Shown piece after piece: positions 7,918-16,078 of a DNA stretch of 64,000 bases. Position numbers and translations under genes: made by a program. Every line of letters begins with the position of its first letter. The stretch's first letter is position 1. Location: contig NZ_RDQE01000007.1 of assembly GCF_003697845.1 (NCBI RefSeq), forward strand, positions 53,485 through 117,484, given 5' to 3'. The notes beneath the pieces were generated by a model that made no database searches, was not told where the DNA came from, and worked only from the letters and a program-made list of their open reading frames with translations. The stretch comes from Halobellus captivus (GTDB lineage Archaea; Halobacteriota; Halobacteria; Halobacteriales; Haloferacaceae).

Positions 7918-8750
7918 CGCCTCGCCCCCAGTTCGATGCCGCGTATATCGAGGCCGAACTGCAGGAACTTGGAGCGGCTCTGAACACCGAGGTTACAGCC
8001 TTTCTCATCGGTGGCGGGGCGATGGCGTTCCGAGGACTGAAGGACACGACCAAGGACATCGACTTGGTCGTCACGACCGAGGTGGAGTTCGACCGATTAC
8101 TCGCCGCATTAGATAACCAGGGATACGAGGAAGTCTCAGACCTTGACGAAACGTACCAGCAGTTGGGGGCGAGGTTGTGTGTCGAGAACGACGATGGGTG
8201 TCGGATAGATGTGTTCAATCGGCAGGTTGCCAACAAACTCATCTTCAGCGATGGGATGCAACACCGGAGCGAGGACCATCTCTCATCTGGGCAGTTGTCC
8301 GTCCGGTTAACGGCGCTGGAAGACATCTTCCTATTCAAAGCAGTCGCAAAGCGCCCTGACGACATCGATGACATGAATACACTGGTACAAACGAATCTCG
8401 ACTTCGACGCCATCGAGCATGAAACCGCAGCACAGATCGAGTTGCTGAATGGGAAGCAATTTACGACCCATATCCGTGAATCGCTGGATGAATTATACGA
8501 CCAGTACGAGGTTCAAACACCGCTTGAAGAGGTCATTGATGAGTACTACGCGCAGTATATGGATGAGTTAGAAGTCAGACTCGTGTTGAGTGAAGACGAG
8601 CCGATGTCCGTTGAGGCGATTGCAGAGGAACGTGGCCTCGATCTGGATCACGTCGTCGAGCAGTTGGATCAACTCGAAGCCTACGGGTATGTCGAGCAGA
8701 GTGATTCAGGCTTTGTTGATACGGGCAAGCGAGATGCGTTCACCGAATGA
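7914..8750 (+). CDS. Nucleotidyltransferase-fold protein, candidate toxin
   Basis: 278 aa. The N-terminus carries the minimal nucleotidyltransferase signature: a glycine triplet at 33-35 (LIGGGAMAFRG) followed by the acidic pair D48/D50 in KDIDLVV, the metal-binding DxD. This matches the family annotated as DUF6036-type or AbiEii-like nucleotidyltransferases. The middle is helical and acidic. The C-terminus (about 220-278) looks like another winged helix (SVEAIAEERGLDLDHVVEQL), an unusual addition for a simple toxin. It is translationally coupled to the upstream HTH gene by a 4-nt overlap. It ends 2 nt from the convergent gene 8753-9100. A resistance or RNA-modifying role is possible; the substrate cannot be read from sequence. 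Confidence 0.75.
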   Translation: MTPRPQFDAAYIEAELQELGAALNTEVTAFLIGGGAMAFRGLKDTTKDIDLVVTTEVEFDRLLAALDNQGYEEVSDLDETYQQLGARLCVENDDGCRIDVFNRQVANKLIFSDGMQHRSEDHLSSGQLSVRLTALEDIFLFKAVAKRPDDIDDMNTLVQTNLDFDAIEHETAAQIELLNGKQFTTHIRESLDELYDQYEVQTPLEEVIDEYYAQYMDELEVRLVLSEDEPMSVEAIAEERGLDLDHVVEQLDQLEAYGYVEQSDSGFVDTGKRDAFTE

Positions 8751-8752
8751 CG

Positions 8753-9100
8753 TTATGAATTGTCAGATGACCCTTTCTCTTGGTGGAGTTCTCTGAGATA
8801 GGCGATTGCGGCGACACCGACGTTGATCCCCCAGACGTAGTCATCCTCACCGAAGGCGGCCGTCCCGGCCATGCGGTGCGTGTAGCCGTCGACGAGGGTA
8901 TGCCGGATACAGCTCGCCACGTCGTCCTCTCCGAATTGGGTGATGGCGTTGGAGATGTACTGGTCGAAATGAGCGTCTGGATGGTTGCGGGGCCGTGGAT
9001 CAGCAGCTCGTTCGACCGCGAGGTCGATGACTGCGTCAATCGATGGATGCGATGTCTTTCCGGTGTTTTCTCGAACCTGGTATTCCCCGTCTGTACACAT
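8753..9100 (-). CDS. Small acidic hypothetical protein
   Basis: 115 aa from the ATG at 9100. It is soluble and acidic, with conserved-looking segments SIDAVIDLAVERAADPRPRN and VWGINVGVAAIAYL. No motif assigns a function. Its composition is typical of haloarchaeal coding sequence, whereas competing frames over this DNA have Ser/Arg-rich off-frame composition. It is convergent with the nucleotidyltransferase gene, with a 2-nt gap, and follows the short integrase gene (9127-9744) on the same strand, so it may be read through from the integrase promoter. Confidence 0.6.
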   Translation of the reverse strand: MCTDGEYQVRENTGKTSHPSIDAVIDLAVERAADPRPRNHPDAHFDQYISNAITQFGEDDVASCIRHTLVDGYTHRMAGTAAFGEDDYVWGINVGVAAIAYLRELHQEKGSSDNS

Positions 9101-9126
9101 ATGTCTACGTTGATTTCGTAGGTGAA

Positions 9127-9744
9127 TCAGACTTTCAGTAGGTGGTCGTAGATTCGCTCAGTCGTTTGAATGCTTCCGTGGCGCAGTCGGTTCCGAACAT
9201 CATAGAGCGTGTTCCCCTTTTCGTCGTTCATCATTCGATATGCCACGCTGTGTCGCAGAGCGTGTGGGGTTACGTCACTGGCGTCGCCCCGACTACCATC
9301 GACCTTGTAGGGTTGGACACCGGCCTCGTCAGCAACCTTGTGTAGCATATTCCGCACGCCTTGTTCGGAGATCCGATCCGCAGAACGGGACGGGAAGAGA
9401 CCCGGTGAATCCTTCCACCGGGTATTGAGGTAAGCTGAAAGGAGTCTCGTGGTATCGTTTGAGAGGGTGAGTGTTACTGGTGGGGGCGAGTTCTCGTTCG
9501 GGTAGTCTTTCTGAATCTCCGTAGGAAGATAGAGCTCCTTATTTCCGTTCCGTAGCAGGCTCACGTCGACTTGAACGAGTTCCCCGACCCGCAGCCCAGT
9601 ATCGTACATAAACGCGATGATGGCCTCGTTCCGTTGCTGTAGATATTCTGCTCCAGTCCGATAGGATGCCGAGCGGAGTGTCTCGACTTGGTCTGGTGTC
9701 ATCCAGACTTTGGCCCGAACTTTGGAGTTTGCAGATTCACTCAT
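9127..9744 (-). CDS. Short tyrosine recombinase, catalytic domain only
   Basis: 205 aa. The catalytic domain is complete: R52 in TGLRVGEL, K79 region, H161 and R164 in HALRHSVAY, H189 in RHGSIQTT and Y199 in ERIYDHL. The usual N-terminal core-binding domain of about 100 residues is missing, so this is a stand-alone catalytic domain or depends on a partner. The ATG at 9744 lies only about 18 nt from the centre of the nearest TATA-like run (9758-9766), so the true start could be further in, for example M15 at 9702. The gene is flanked by a set of identical 11-mers (see 9718-9821) that could control it. Confidence 0.82.
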   Translation of the reverse strand: MSESANSKVRAKVWMTPDQVETLRSASYRTGAEYLQQRNEAIIAFMYDTGLRVGELVQVDVSLLRNGNKELYLPTEIQKDYPNENSPPPVTLTLSNDTTRLLSAYLNTRWKDSPGLFPSRSADRISEQGVRNMLHKVADEAGVQPYKVDGSRGDASDVTPHALRHSVAYRMMNDEKGNTLYDVRNRLRHGSIQTTERIYDHLLKV

Positions 9745-9821
9745 TCTGGTAGCACCTCTTTATATACTGTTATGCGTCTCGACCACCTTAACTTTGGAGT
9801 CCATAAATAAACTCCAAAGTT
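9718..9821. promoter_or_regulatory. Repeated 11-mer and palindrome around integrase promoter
   Basis: The 11-mer aactttggagt occurs at 9718-9728, inside the integrase 5' end, and at 9790-9800; its exact reverse complement occurs at 9811-9821. The last two copies form a perfect inverted repeat with a 10-nt AT-rich spacer. A TATA-like run sits between the copies at 9758-9766. The layout fits operator half-sites for a dimeric regulator or arm-type binding sites for the recombinase. Confidence 0.6.
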
Positions 9822-9844
9822 CATATGACTGGTGTGAACTGAAC

Positions 9845-10377
9845 GGTGTCTCCCACCCTTTACGAATGACTATTTCACCGGTCGACTGTGGAATTGACCG
9901 GCCGTCCATCCAGCGCAATCCGTAGCGCTTTGGACGATTCGGAATAGATAATCAGCACTCAATCTATCTGCTGGTGGCCTATCATTAGACCAATAAACTA
10001 TACAAAACCCTTCTTCGAATATATATTGGTTATTTGATTAATCCCGTGTTGTCTACAAGAGAGAAAAATGAATAATTTGGGAGATAGCGCCCCTATTGTT
10101 GTTTATAATTCGATAATATAGGAGAATACAAAACTGATTTGGGTCGGCCTCTTCGGGCAGTTTTTGCATTTCTCTATATTATGAGTGACCACGTAAACAC
10201 GTCATTCGGCCGGTTGCAATATATGACAGAATGTCCTAATGTATTCTTATTTTAACTTCCGCTAATCCATTCGTATTAAACTCTGAGCGTTCCTGATGAT
10301 GACCCACTTTCTCTGCTACTGGACAGCCTGATGGTGAGGGTGCCATAGAGATCTTTCAACGGTTTGGGTTCAATAGT
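9845..10377. other. AT-rich intergenic region
   Basis: About 530 nt of low-GC DNA with many in-frame stops on both strands. No gene, hairpin series or tRNA is visible. It lies between the divergent promoter of the short integrase and the 3' end of the IS-split GNAT gene, and may be eroded mobile DNA. Confidence 0.5.
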
Positions 10378-10595
10378 TCAGTCTGTACTAGGTGACTGAT
10401 TTTTCCATTCATCAGGCACATCAAACCAGTGGCCTGTAATGTCGCATCTATGGAACTCCATTCCTTCCTCGGTGACCTCAATTGCGCCGATGCTTCGTAG
10501 CAGCCGGAACATATTGGCATTCGGATTATTGACGTTGAACCGTGCATCCGAATTGGCGATGTCGTCCAGCCACGCTTCAACGAATGCAGATCCGA
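10378..10595 (-). pseudogene. C-terminal fragment of zinc-ribbon/GNAT gene split by IS
   Basis: This fragment is open on the minus strand from the IS junction to a TGA at 10380-10378. It continues, in frame, the protein that starts on the far side of the insertion: removing 10596-11997 and one 10-bp target copy joins RGQGIGSA directly to FVEAWLDDIANSD. The fragment encodes the last helix-strand part of a GNAT domain and an acidic tail ending near KNQSPSTD. It has no start codon or promoter of its own, so it is probably not translated. The listed 80-aa ORF in another frame over this DNA is off-frame. Confidence 0.8.
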
Positions 10596-11997
10596 CATCC
10601 GTCTTCAGTTAAGCAAGAAACCCCGTGACTGCGACGACTTATCGAGACATCTTTCGGAAGGAATGAGGAAGCCGAGTCTGTGCACGACAACGGCTCCTCA
10701 TCTCGAATTATGCGTCGGCTCACTACACTGTTTCCCTCCGAGTTCCTCGAAGAGCACGCCGAGGAACTCGGCGTGGTCGAACGTGATCGGAAGCTTCAGA
10801 TCCCTGCCTTCGTCTGGACGTTCGTGTTCGGCTTCGCCGCAGGCGAAAGCCGAACACTCGCCGGCTTCAGACGATCTTACAACTCTACTGCCGATGAGAC
10901 CATCTCGCCGAGCGGGTTCTATCAGCGGTTGACTCCGACGCTTGCGAAGTACCTCCGCGACCTCGTCGAGCATGGTCTCGACGAGGTCGCTGTTCCTGAC
11001 ACGACAGCTGCTGATATCGACCGGTTCAGAGATGTGATGATCGCTGATGGAACGGTGTTGCGGTTACACGAATTTCTTTCAGATCAGTTCGAAGCCCGCC
11101 ACGAGGAGCAGGCTGGAGCGAAGCTCCACCTGCTCCACAATGCCACAGAGCAGACGATTGAACGGATCGATACTGCTGACGAGAAAGCACACGACAGCAC
11201 GCTGTTCAAGACAGGATCGTGGCTTGAAAACCGCCTCGTGTTGTTCGATCTTGCGTACTTCAAGTACCGCCGGTTTGCGCGGATCGACGAGAACGGCGGT
11301 TACTTCGTGAGCCGGCTGAAACAGAACGCAAATCCGGTGATTACGGCCGAATTACGGGAATGGCGCGGCCGCGCCATTCCCTTAGAGGGCAAGCAGCTCC
11401 GAGCTGTTCTCGACGATCTTGACCGGAAGTACCTCGATGTGGAGGTCGAAGTCGAGTTCAAACGGGGGCCGTACAATGGGACGCGGTCGCTGGATACGAA
11501 GCGATTTCGCGTCGTCGGCGTCCGCAACGAGGACGCCGACGACTACCATCTGTACGTGACGAATTTGGCGAGGAAGGAGTTCTTCCCGGCGGATTTAGCG
11601 CAGATCTACCGATGTCGGTGGGAAGTTGAGTTGTTGTTCCGTGAGTTGAAGACGCAGTACAACTTGGATGAGTTCGACACGAGCGACGAACACGTGGTGA
11701 AGATCTTACTGTACGCAGCGCTGCTTTCGCTACTTGTAAGCCGCGATTTATTGGATCTGGTCACTGAGCAGGCGGATGAGGAGCTCGTGTTTCCGACAGA
11801 GCGCTGGGCGGCGACCTTCCGGTCGCACGCCCAGCTTTTCCTCCATAAACTCGGTGAGTACCTCGGCTATTCACCACCGCCGCTGCTTGAACGACTGATC
11901 GAAGACGCTCAAAAGATCCACAAGCAGCGACCGGTCTTACAAGAGACGCTCGTTACCGCTACACAACCGAGGTGTGAGTCTTAACTGAAGACGGATG
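10596..11997 (+). mobile_element. IS4-family ISH8-type insertion sequence, complete
   Basis: The element is 1402 bp. Its ends are a perfect 18-bp inverted repeat (catccgtcttcagttaag at 10596-10613 and its complement at 11980-11997). It is flanked by a perfect 10-bp target duplication gcagatccga (10586-10595 and 11998-12007). The intact transposase gene and the perfect duplication suggest a recent insertion. Size, repeat length and duplication length match the ISH8 group of the IS4 family. It interrupts a GNAT gene. Confidence 0.93.
10680..11984 (+). CDS. IS4-family (ISH8-type) transposase
   Basis: 434 aa from a GTG at 10680; an ATG at 10710 is an alternative. This DDE transposase has its first Asp in VMIADGTV (about residue 123), the second in VLFDLAYFKYRRF, and the YREK-like region in RWEVELLFRELKTQYNLDEF with the catalytic Glu. 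Length and motif order are those of ISH8-group enzymes and no frameshift is seen. Transcription is presumably weak and from within the left end. It is about 40% similar by eye to the second IS4 transposase in the window (14019-15356), so they are different members of one group rather than copies. Confidence 0.93.
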   Translation: MHDNGSSSRIMRRLTTLFPSEFLEEHAEELGVVERDRKLQIPAFVWTFVFGFAAGESRTLAGFRRSYNSTADETISPSGFYQRLTPTLAKYLRDLVEHGLDEVAVPDTTAADIDRFRDVMIADGTVLRLHEFLSDQFEARHEEQAGAKLHLLHNATEQTIERIDTADEKAHDSTLFKTGSWLENRLVLFDLAYFKYRRFARIDENGGYFVSRLKQNANPVITAELREWRGRAIPLEGKQLRAVLDDLDRKYLDVEVEVEFKRGPYNGTRSLDTKRFRVVGVRNEDADDYHLYVTNLARKEFFPADLAQIYRCRWEVELLFRELKTQYNLDEFDTSDEHVVKILLYAALLSLLVSRDLLDLVTEQADEELVFPTERWAATFRSHAQLFLHKLGEYLGYSPPPLLERLIEDAQKIHKQRPVLQETLVTATQPRCES

Positions 11998-12749
11998 GCA
12001 GATCCGATACCCTGTCCACGGAACTCCGGTAAGATGTATAACTGCCCGAGTTCCGGTTGGTCGCTATCGTAGTTCCATGTGATGTAGCCGATACAGTATT
12101 CCCCATTGAAACACAAATGTGCGTTTGTCTCCCCAGGGACGTAGGCGTGAAAGCTGGAATCGTTCGCCTTCGCTTCGGCATTCAGGACTTTCGTTGCAAA
12201 TTCCTCTCGTGCAGTTCGGGGGCGCGTCATCCACACCCCGTCGGTGACATCTGTTCCTGGATCATCCGGCAGCTGGCCAGTCAACACCCAGTCTGTTTGT
12301 AATAATTGCTCTGGTGGCTGTGGCCCGTTGTCGGTTTCGATGGCGATGTTTTTCGTACAGTGGTGGCAATGATACGCGTCCCACTCGCCAATGGTGCATC
12401 GATGTTCTTGGATAAACGAGATTACTTCCCCGCAATCTGCACACTCTACCGCTGAGCACGTTTCCGAACGATGATCGGTGGCATAGAACGCGGCGTCACA
12501 GGCATCGCACGTCACATCGCCGACCGTTTGCGCAAAGACGGTTTCGCCACAGTTTGAGCAGGTGACGGCAGCATCCTGAACAGTTGTCGGTTCGCCAGAG
12601 CCCCAGCGCGTCGCTCCTTCCAGTATAGTCATCATTCTAGAGGCCTGCGGGACCGGCGGTAAACCTTCCGCCCACACGGTTTCTAACGCCAGATCGCGGT
12701 GTTGAGTAGTTCCTAACCTGGTAACAAGATCCGGTCGTTCTGTTCCCAC
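11998..12749 (-). pseudogene. N-terminal part of zinc-ribbon/GNAT acetyltransferase, disrupted by IS
   Basis: The frame starts at a GTG at 12749 (ATGs at 12635/12632 are alternatives) and runs into the IS, where it stops at 11937 after a foreign tail. Residues about 60-135 carry several CxxC pairs (CSNCGE, CDACDA, CADCGE, HCHHC), that is, two or more zinc ribbons. A GNAT fold follows, with the acetyl-CoA loop LPEFRGQGIGSA at the insertion point. Joined to 10378-10595 it makes about 319 aa. The insertion falls right after the coenzyme A-binding loop, so the product lacks the end of the fold and should be inactive. Substrate unknown; zinc-ribbon plus GNAT suggests a protein or nucleic-acid target. 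Confidence 0.85.
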
Positions 12750-12844
12750 TTCTGTGCGGTCATTCTGAGTTTGATCTACGGAGACAAGTCTGTCGGGGTT
12801 TTGTTGGGAGTAGATTCCCGGTGACGTTACTCAGGAAAAGGAAA

Positions 12845-13633
12845 TCAGAGGAACTCTTCCAACGAGTGGTCCCCATCGCTTTCTTCCGTCTCCAGCTCTT
12901 CAGATCCGACCTCTATAGTGTCTGCTGCTAAGGTTCGGTCAAGAGTATCAATTCGATTTTCCAGCTCGTTCATCTTGCTGAGTACTTTTTCGAAGTCAGA
13001 CTGATGGTCAGTCTCGATGTCGAGCACTCCTTTCTGGGCCAGGTGTCGTTCGATAACGTCATCGAAGTAGGGGTCCAGATACTCTTCTTTCATATAATCT
13101 GGATCTTCCCACCCGCCGAGTGCTGCGATGAATTCGATATTGATCCCCTTTCTGTAGAAAAGGTTGGTTGCAAAGTATCGCCGGAAGTCATGGAACGTCA
13201 CTTCGAGGAAATCATCATCACCGGTTTTGTTGGCTGCCAGTTCCCGTGCATCCACCATATCGTTTTGAAGAGTTCCTTTGGAGTTCGGATAGAGAGGAGA
13301 TGACGGTCTAATGTTTTTCCGTTTGCTGTACCGTTCGATGTCCCCACGTAATGAGTTGGGGACCCAGGGTTTCCGTGGCTTCTTGCTATTTTCTTTCCGT
13401 GTTTCCTTTCCCCATACGCGCATAAAGAAAATCTCTACACCGGGGCTTCGGGATTTCTGAATCTTATCAAGCGTTACCTCAAGAACCTCTTTCTTTCTCA
13501 GGGAGCATTCTCCACCTAGTCGAAAGGCGATCTCCGCTCGATCACGGGATGCGCATTCGATGATTGTCTCATATTCATGCGGCTCCATAAAGACTCGATA
13601 GCCGTCTGAGTTGGAGTGGGGGGCCAACCTCAT
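12845..13633 (-). CDS. Tyrosine recombinase, halovirus-like, with C-terminal coiled coil
   Basis: 262 aa from the ATG at 13633. The catalytic set reads R46 (SLRKKEVLEV), H148 and R151 (FHDFRRYFATN), W175 in GGWEDPDY and probable nucleophile Y185 (EEYLDPYF). The typical N-terminal core-binding domain is largely missing. A C-terminal extension (about 205-262) has heptad-like Leu/Met spacing and a very acidic end, suggesting oligomerisation. This layout is seen in recombinases of haloarchaeal viruses and proviruses. A 68-aa gene lies 2 nt upstream in the same orientation and forms an operon with it. Confidence 0.8.
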   Translation of the reverse strand: MRLAPHSNSDGYRVFMEPHEYETIIECASRDRAEIAFRLGGECSLRKKEVLEVTLDKIQKSRSPGVEIFFMRVWGKETRKENSKKPRKPWVPNSLRGDIERYSKRKNIRPSSPLYPNSKGTLQNDMVDARELAANKTGDDDFLEVTFHDFRRYFATNLFYRKGINIEFIAALGGWEDPDYMKEEYLDPYFDDVIERHLAQKGVLDIETDHQSDFEKVLSKMNELENRIDTLDRTLAADTIEVGSEELETEESDGDHSLEEFL

Positions 13634-13635
13634 CT

Positions 13636-13842
13636 TTACTGAACCTCTTCCAACTCTTTGATTCGCTCCAAATCTTTCGTGATGGACTCTACTGATGCAT
13701 CCTCTCCGTATTCGACGAATGCCGCTATCGCTAACGCCCGAACGAAATCGTTGTTACTGTGTTTGATCAACCGTTCGAGTTGTTCTTTGTTTTCTCGTAC
13801 GTATTCACCCGGTGAGAGGCTGCTGTCCTCGTATTCGGTCAT
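13636..13842 (-). CDS. Small acidic protein upstream of recombinase
   Basis: 68 aa from the ATG at 13842. It is mostly helical, with a run of acidic and Leu-rich residues near the end (DLERIKELEEVQ). Its stop lies 2 nt before the recombinase start, so the two are almost certainly co-transcribed. It could replace the missing core-binding part of the recombinase or act as an excisionase-like or regulatory partner; this is inferred from position and size. No sequence motif supports a specific function. Confidence 0.6.
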   Translation of the reverse strand: MTEYEDSSLSPGEYVRENKEQLERLIKHSNNDFVRALAIAAFVEYGEDASVESITKDLERIKELEEVQ

Positions 13843-14005
13843 ACTCTAATTAGGAGAGGTGTAGTATTCTGAGTTATCAGAAAGAAGTGACTTCACCAAA
13901 GTAATGTATTTATGTTTGAGATAAAAACACGACAGAGAACCTCTCTAACCACAGAATATGCCCCGGTGAATTTATGATATTCCCAAGTATTTCTAGGGGC
14001 CGTAC

Positions 14006-15445
14006 CATCCGTTCTAGTTTAGTGACGGTCAAAGGCGAACTCACCCGATTGAACCTGTTCGCGTAACCGTTCCCTGTGTGGATTTGGTTTCTGCGACACC
14101 CACAGCAACAGCTCATCCAAATCCGGCAGTTCGTAGCCCAACTCGATCATCAGATACAACTGAATCAGATGCGCGTGGCGTTCGACCGCCAGTGAACAGC
14201 GACGACGGGAAAGCCGCGACGCCGACGAGTCGGCGTCTGCGGCGTCTTCCTCACGTCGGTTCGCTTCGAGCATCCGCAACTCGTCAACGATGACGCGGCT
14301 CATCAGCAACGAAATCGCCGCCATGATAATCAGCGCCTCGATGATGTAGGCGTCGGTCGTGTTGATCTCGTCCAAGCCGAACCGCGATTTCAGTTCCTTG
14401 AACAGCAGTTCCACCTCCCAGCGCGCCCGATAGAGCTGTGCGATATCGGGCGCGCGGTACTCCTCACGCGACAGATTCGTCAGGTACAGATGGTACTCGC
14501 CGGTCTCTGCGTTACGGAGCCCTACCAGTCGAAACGTCCGGGTCGCGCTAGCGCCCGACCCTCGCTTGCGCTCGAACGAGAGCGTGATGCGCACATCGAT
14601 TTCCTGTCGCTGCAGGTCGTCGAGGACGTCCTGCAGCGACTCCCCCTCCAGCGGAATACTGTTTCCCCGCCATGTCCGCAACTCTTCGACGATCTCGAAG
14701 TTCGCGTTCTCCTTGACGCGGGAGACGAACCAGCCACCGTTCTGGTCGATGCGGTCGAACAACCAAAAGTCGTAGAAGCCTAAATCCAGCAGGATGAGGG
14801 CGTCAGCTACCCACTCGCCGGTGGGTAGCTGACTCCGGTCGTGGGTCGTCCCGTCGGTTGTTCGGAATCGTGTCGGGAGGCCAGTTGAGAGTGATTCGGT
14901 GAGGTGGAGCTTCAGTTCGGCTTGGTCGTCGCCGGTTGCTGCGTAGACATCAGCGGCGTCTTGATAGAGCGAGACGATGGTTGCGTCGGCAATGAGGACG
15001 TCTCGAAAGCGTTCGAGACGGCCGTTCAAGTCGGCTCGGCCGGTGTCGAGATTCTCGATGGCGTCATCGAGAATCTCTCGAAGGAGCGCAACGAAGCCCG
15101 GTTCGAACCAATCGTGGAAGGATGCGTAGGTGAGTTCGTCACAGTCAGCCATCTCGACGTAGCGTTCGAGAAACGCCTGAAGAGAGCGGTCTGACCCGGC
15201 AGCAAAGCCAAAGGTGAGTGTGTAGAACAGTGCGACGATGTCGAACTTCCGCTCTCGCTCAACGAGATTCGTTGCGCGAGCGCGCTCGCGCAACTCATCG
15301 GAGGGAAACGCTCTTTGAATCCGGTCAACAACTACCGAGTCCGGTGGAGAGTACACACTTCCCCACCGGGTTCCTCAACCAGGTAGTTGCGACGATATCG
15401 AATCAACAGATAGCGGTCGATTGTCGCGTTAAACTAGAACGTATG
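14006..15445 (-). mobile_element. Second IS4-family ISH8-group insertion sequence, complete
   Basis: The element is 1440 bp with imperfect terminal repeats (catccgttctagtttag at 14006-14022; inverted catacgttctagtttaa at 15429-15445; 15 of 17 match). The 10-bp target duplication ggggccgtac is perfect (13996-14005 and 15446-15455). It landed in an intergenic stretch between the recombinase operon and the gene at 15530, so no coding sequence is visibly broken. Confidence 0.92.
14019..15356 (-). CDS. IS4-family transposase
   Basis: 445 aa from a GTG at 15356, the usual length. The DDE motifs are in place: first Asp in VLIADATIVSLY, second in LILLDLGFYDFWLFDR, and the catalytic Glu region RWEVELLFKELKSRFGLDEI. 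The stop codon lies inside the terminal inverted repeat, as in compact elements of this group. Relative to the first IS transposase it has an insert of acidic and Ser/Arg residues before the C-terminus (around residues 370-390). No frameshift, so it is probably active. Confidence 0.93.
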   Translation of the reverse strand: MYSPPDSVVVDRIQRAFPSDELRERARATNLVERERKFDIVALFYTLTFGFAAGSDRSLQAFLERYVEMADCDELTYASFHDWFEPGFVALLREILDDAIENLDTGRADLNGRLERFRDVLIADATIVSLYQDAADVYAATGDDQAELKLHLTESLSTGLPTRFRTTDGTTHDRSQLPTGEWVADALILLDLGFYDFWLFDRIDQNGGWFVSRVKENANFEIVEELRTWRGNSIPLEGESLQDVLDDLQRQEIDVRITLSFERKRGSGASATRTFRLVGLRNAETGEYHLYLTNLSREEYRAPDIAQLYRARWEVELLFKELKSRFGLDEINTTDAYIIEALIIMAAISLLMSRVIVDELRMLEANRREEDAADADSSASRLSRRRCSLAVERHAHLIQLYLMIELGYELPDLDELLLWVSQKPNPHRERLREQVQSGEFAFDRH

Positions 15446-15529
15446 GGGGCCGTACAGGATCGTCTTTGGACTCACCAATCCCACATCTGGCTAGCTTATT
15501 TACGTATAGACTTGATAAATTGAATTATA

Positions 15530-15928
15530 ATGGACAATAGTGGGTTCGAGAAAGTAATGGAGTACAAATACGCACAGGTCGTGCTGAAAGTATTGCTGAA
15601 TGCAGAAGATCACAGTTGCGCGTTTAATCAACTACGAGACGAAGTCAATGCGATCACTGCAGATGACTCATACGGTGCCGAGGAAATAATTGAAGGCGGA
15701 GAGTATTCTACTGCATCCTTGAGTTCGCTACTTTCAGCAGCAGAAGATGCAGGCATCGTTAATCACAAGCTCGATAATGAGGGAAATAAACGATGGGAAC
15801 TGTGTACTTCATCGCTGTCTCAATTTCAGAAAAATAGAATCCGAGACAGAAACAGTCCAGATGTATCACATGCCGATACAGCAAATGTTGACCATTACGT
15901 GCCAAATACCGATTCTAAGTCCTCATAA
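15530..15928 (+). CDS. Small putative winged-helix protein
   Basis: 132 aa from the ATG at 15530. Residues about 5-95 have the helix-strand spacing of a winged-helix domain (AQVVLKVLLNAEDHSCAFNQL, then SLSSLLSAAEDAGIVNHKLDNEGNKRWEL). The tail is polar and low-complexity. The gene is AT-richer than the core chromosome and ends before a hairpin with a T-run at 15984-16005. It may regulate neighbouring island genes; no ligand or effector domain is visible. The upstream IS (ending at 15445) sits about 85 nt from the start and may have displaced its promoter. Confidence 0.6.
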   Translation: MDNSGFEKVMEYKYAQVVLKVLLNAEDHSCAFNQLRDEVNAITADDSYGAEEIIEGGEYSTASLSSLLSAAEDAGIVNHKLDNEGNKRWELCTSSLSQFQKNRIRDRNSPDVSHADTANVDHYVPNTDSKSS

Positions 15929-15983
15929 TGTCCATTACCTGGCGAATGACTCGTATATTGATGCTTTTTATCACTGAAAGATG

Positions 15984-16005
15984 ACACGGCGACCCGTGTG
16001 TTTTT
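15984..16005 (+). terminator. Hairpin with T-run after 15530 gene
   Basis: Six-bp arms (acacgg and ccgtgt) with a 4-nt loop are followed directly by gttttt. Position and form suit a transcription end for the gene ending at 15928. Confidence 0.5.
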
Positions 16006-16078
16006 AATTGTTTTGTTGCTGAAGTGATTTCACTCACGAATTGGGAATTATCCCCCGGGTCGAATGATAGGGTGCGTT

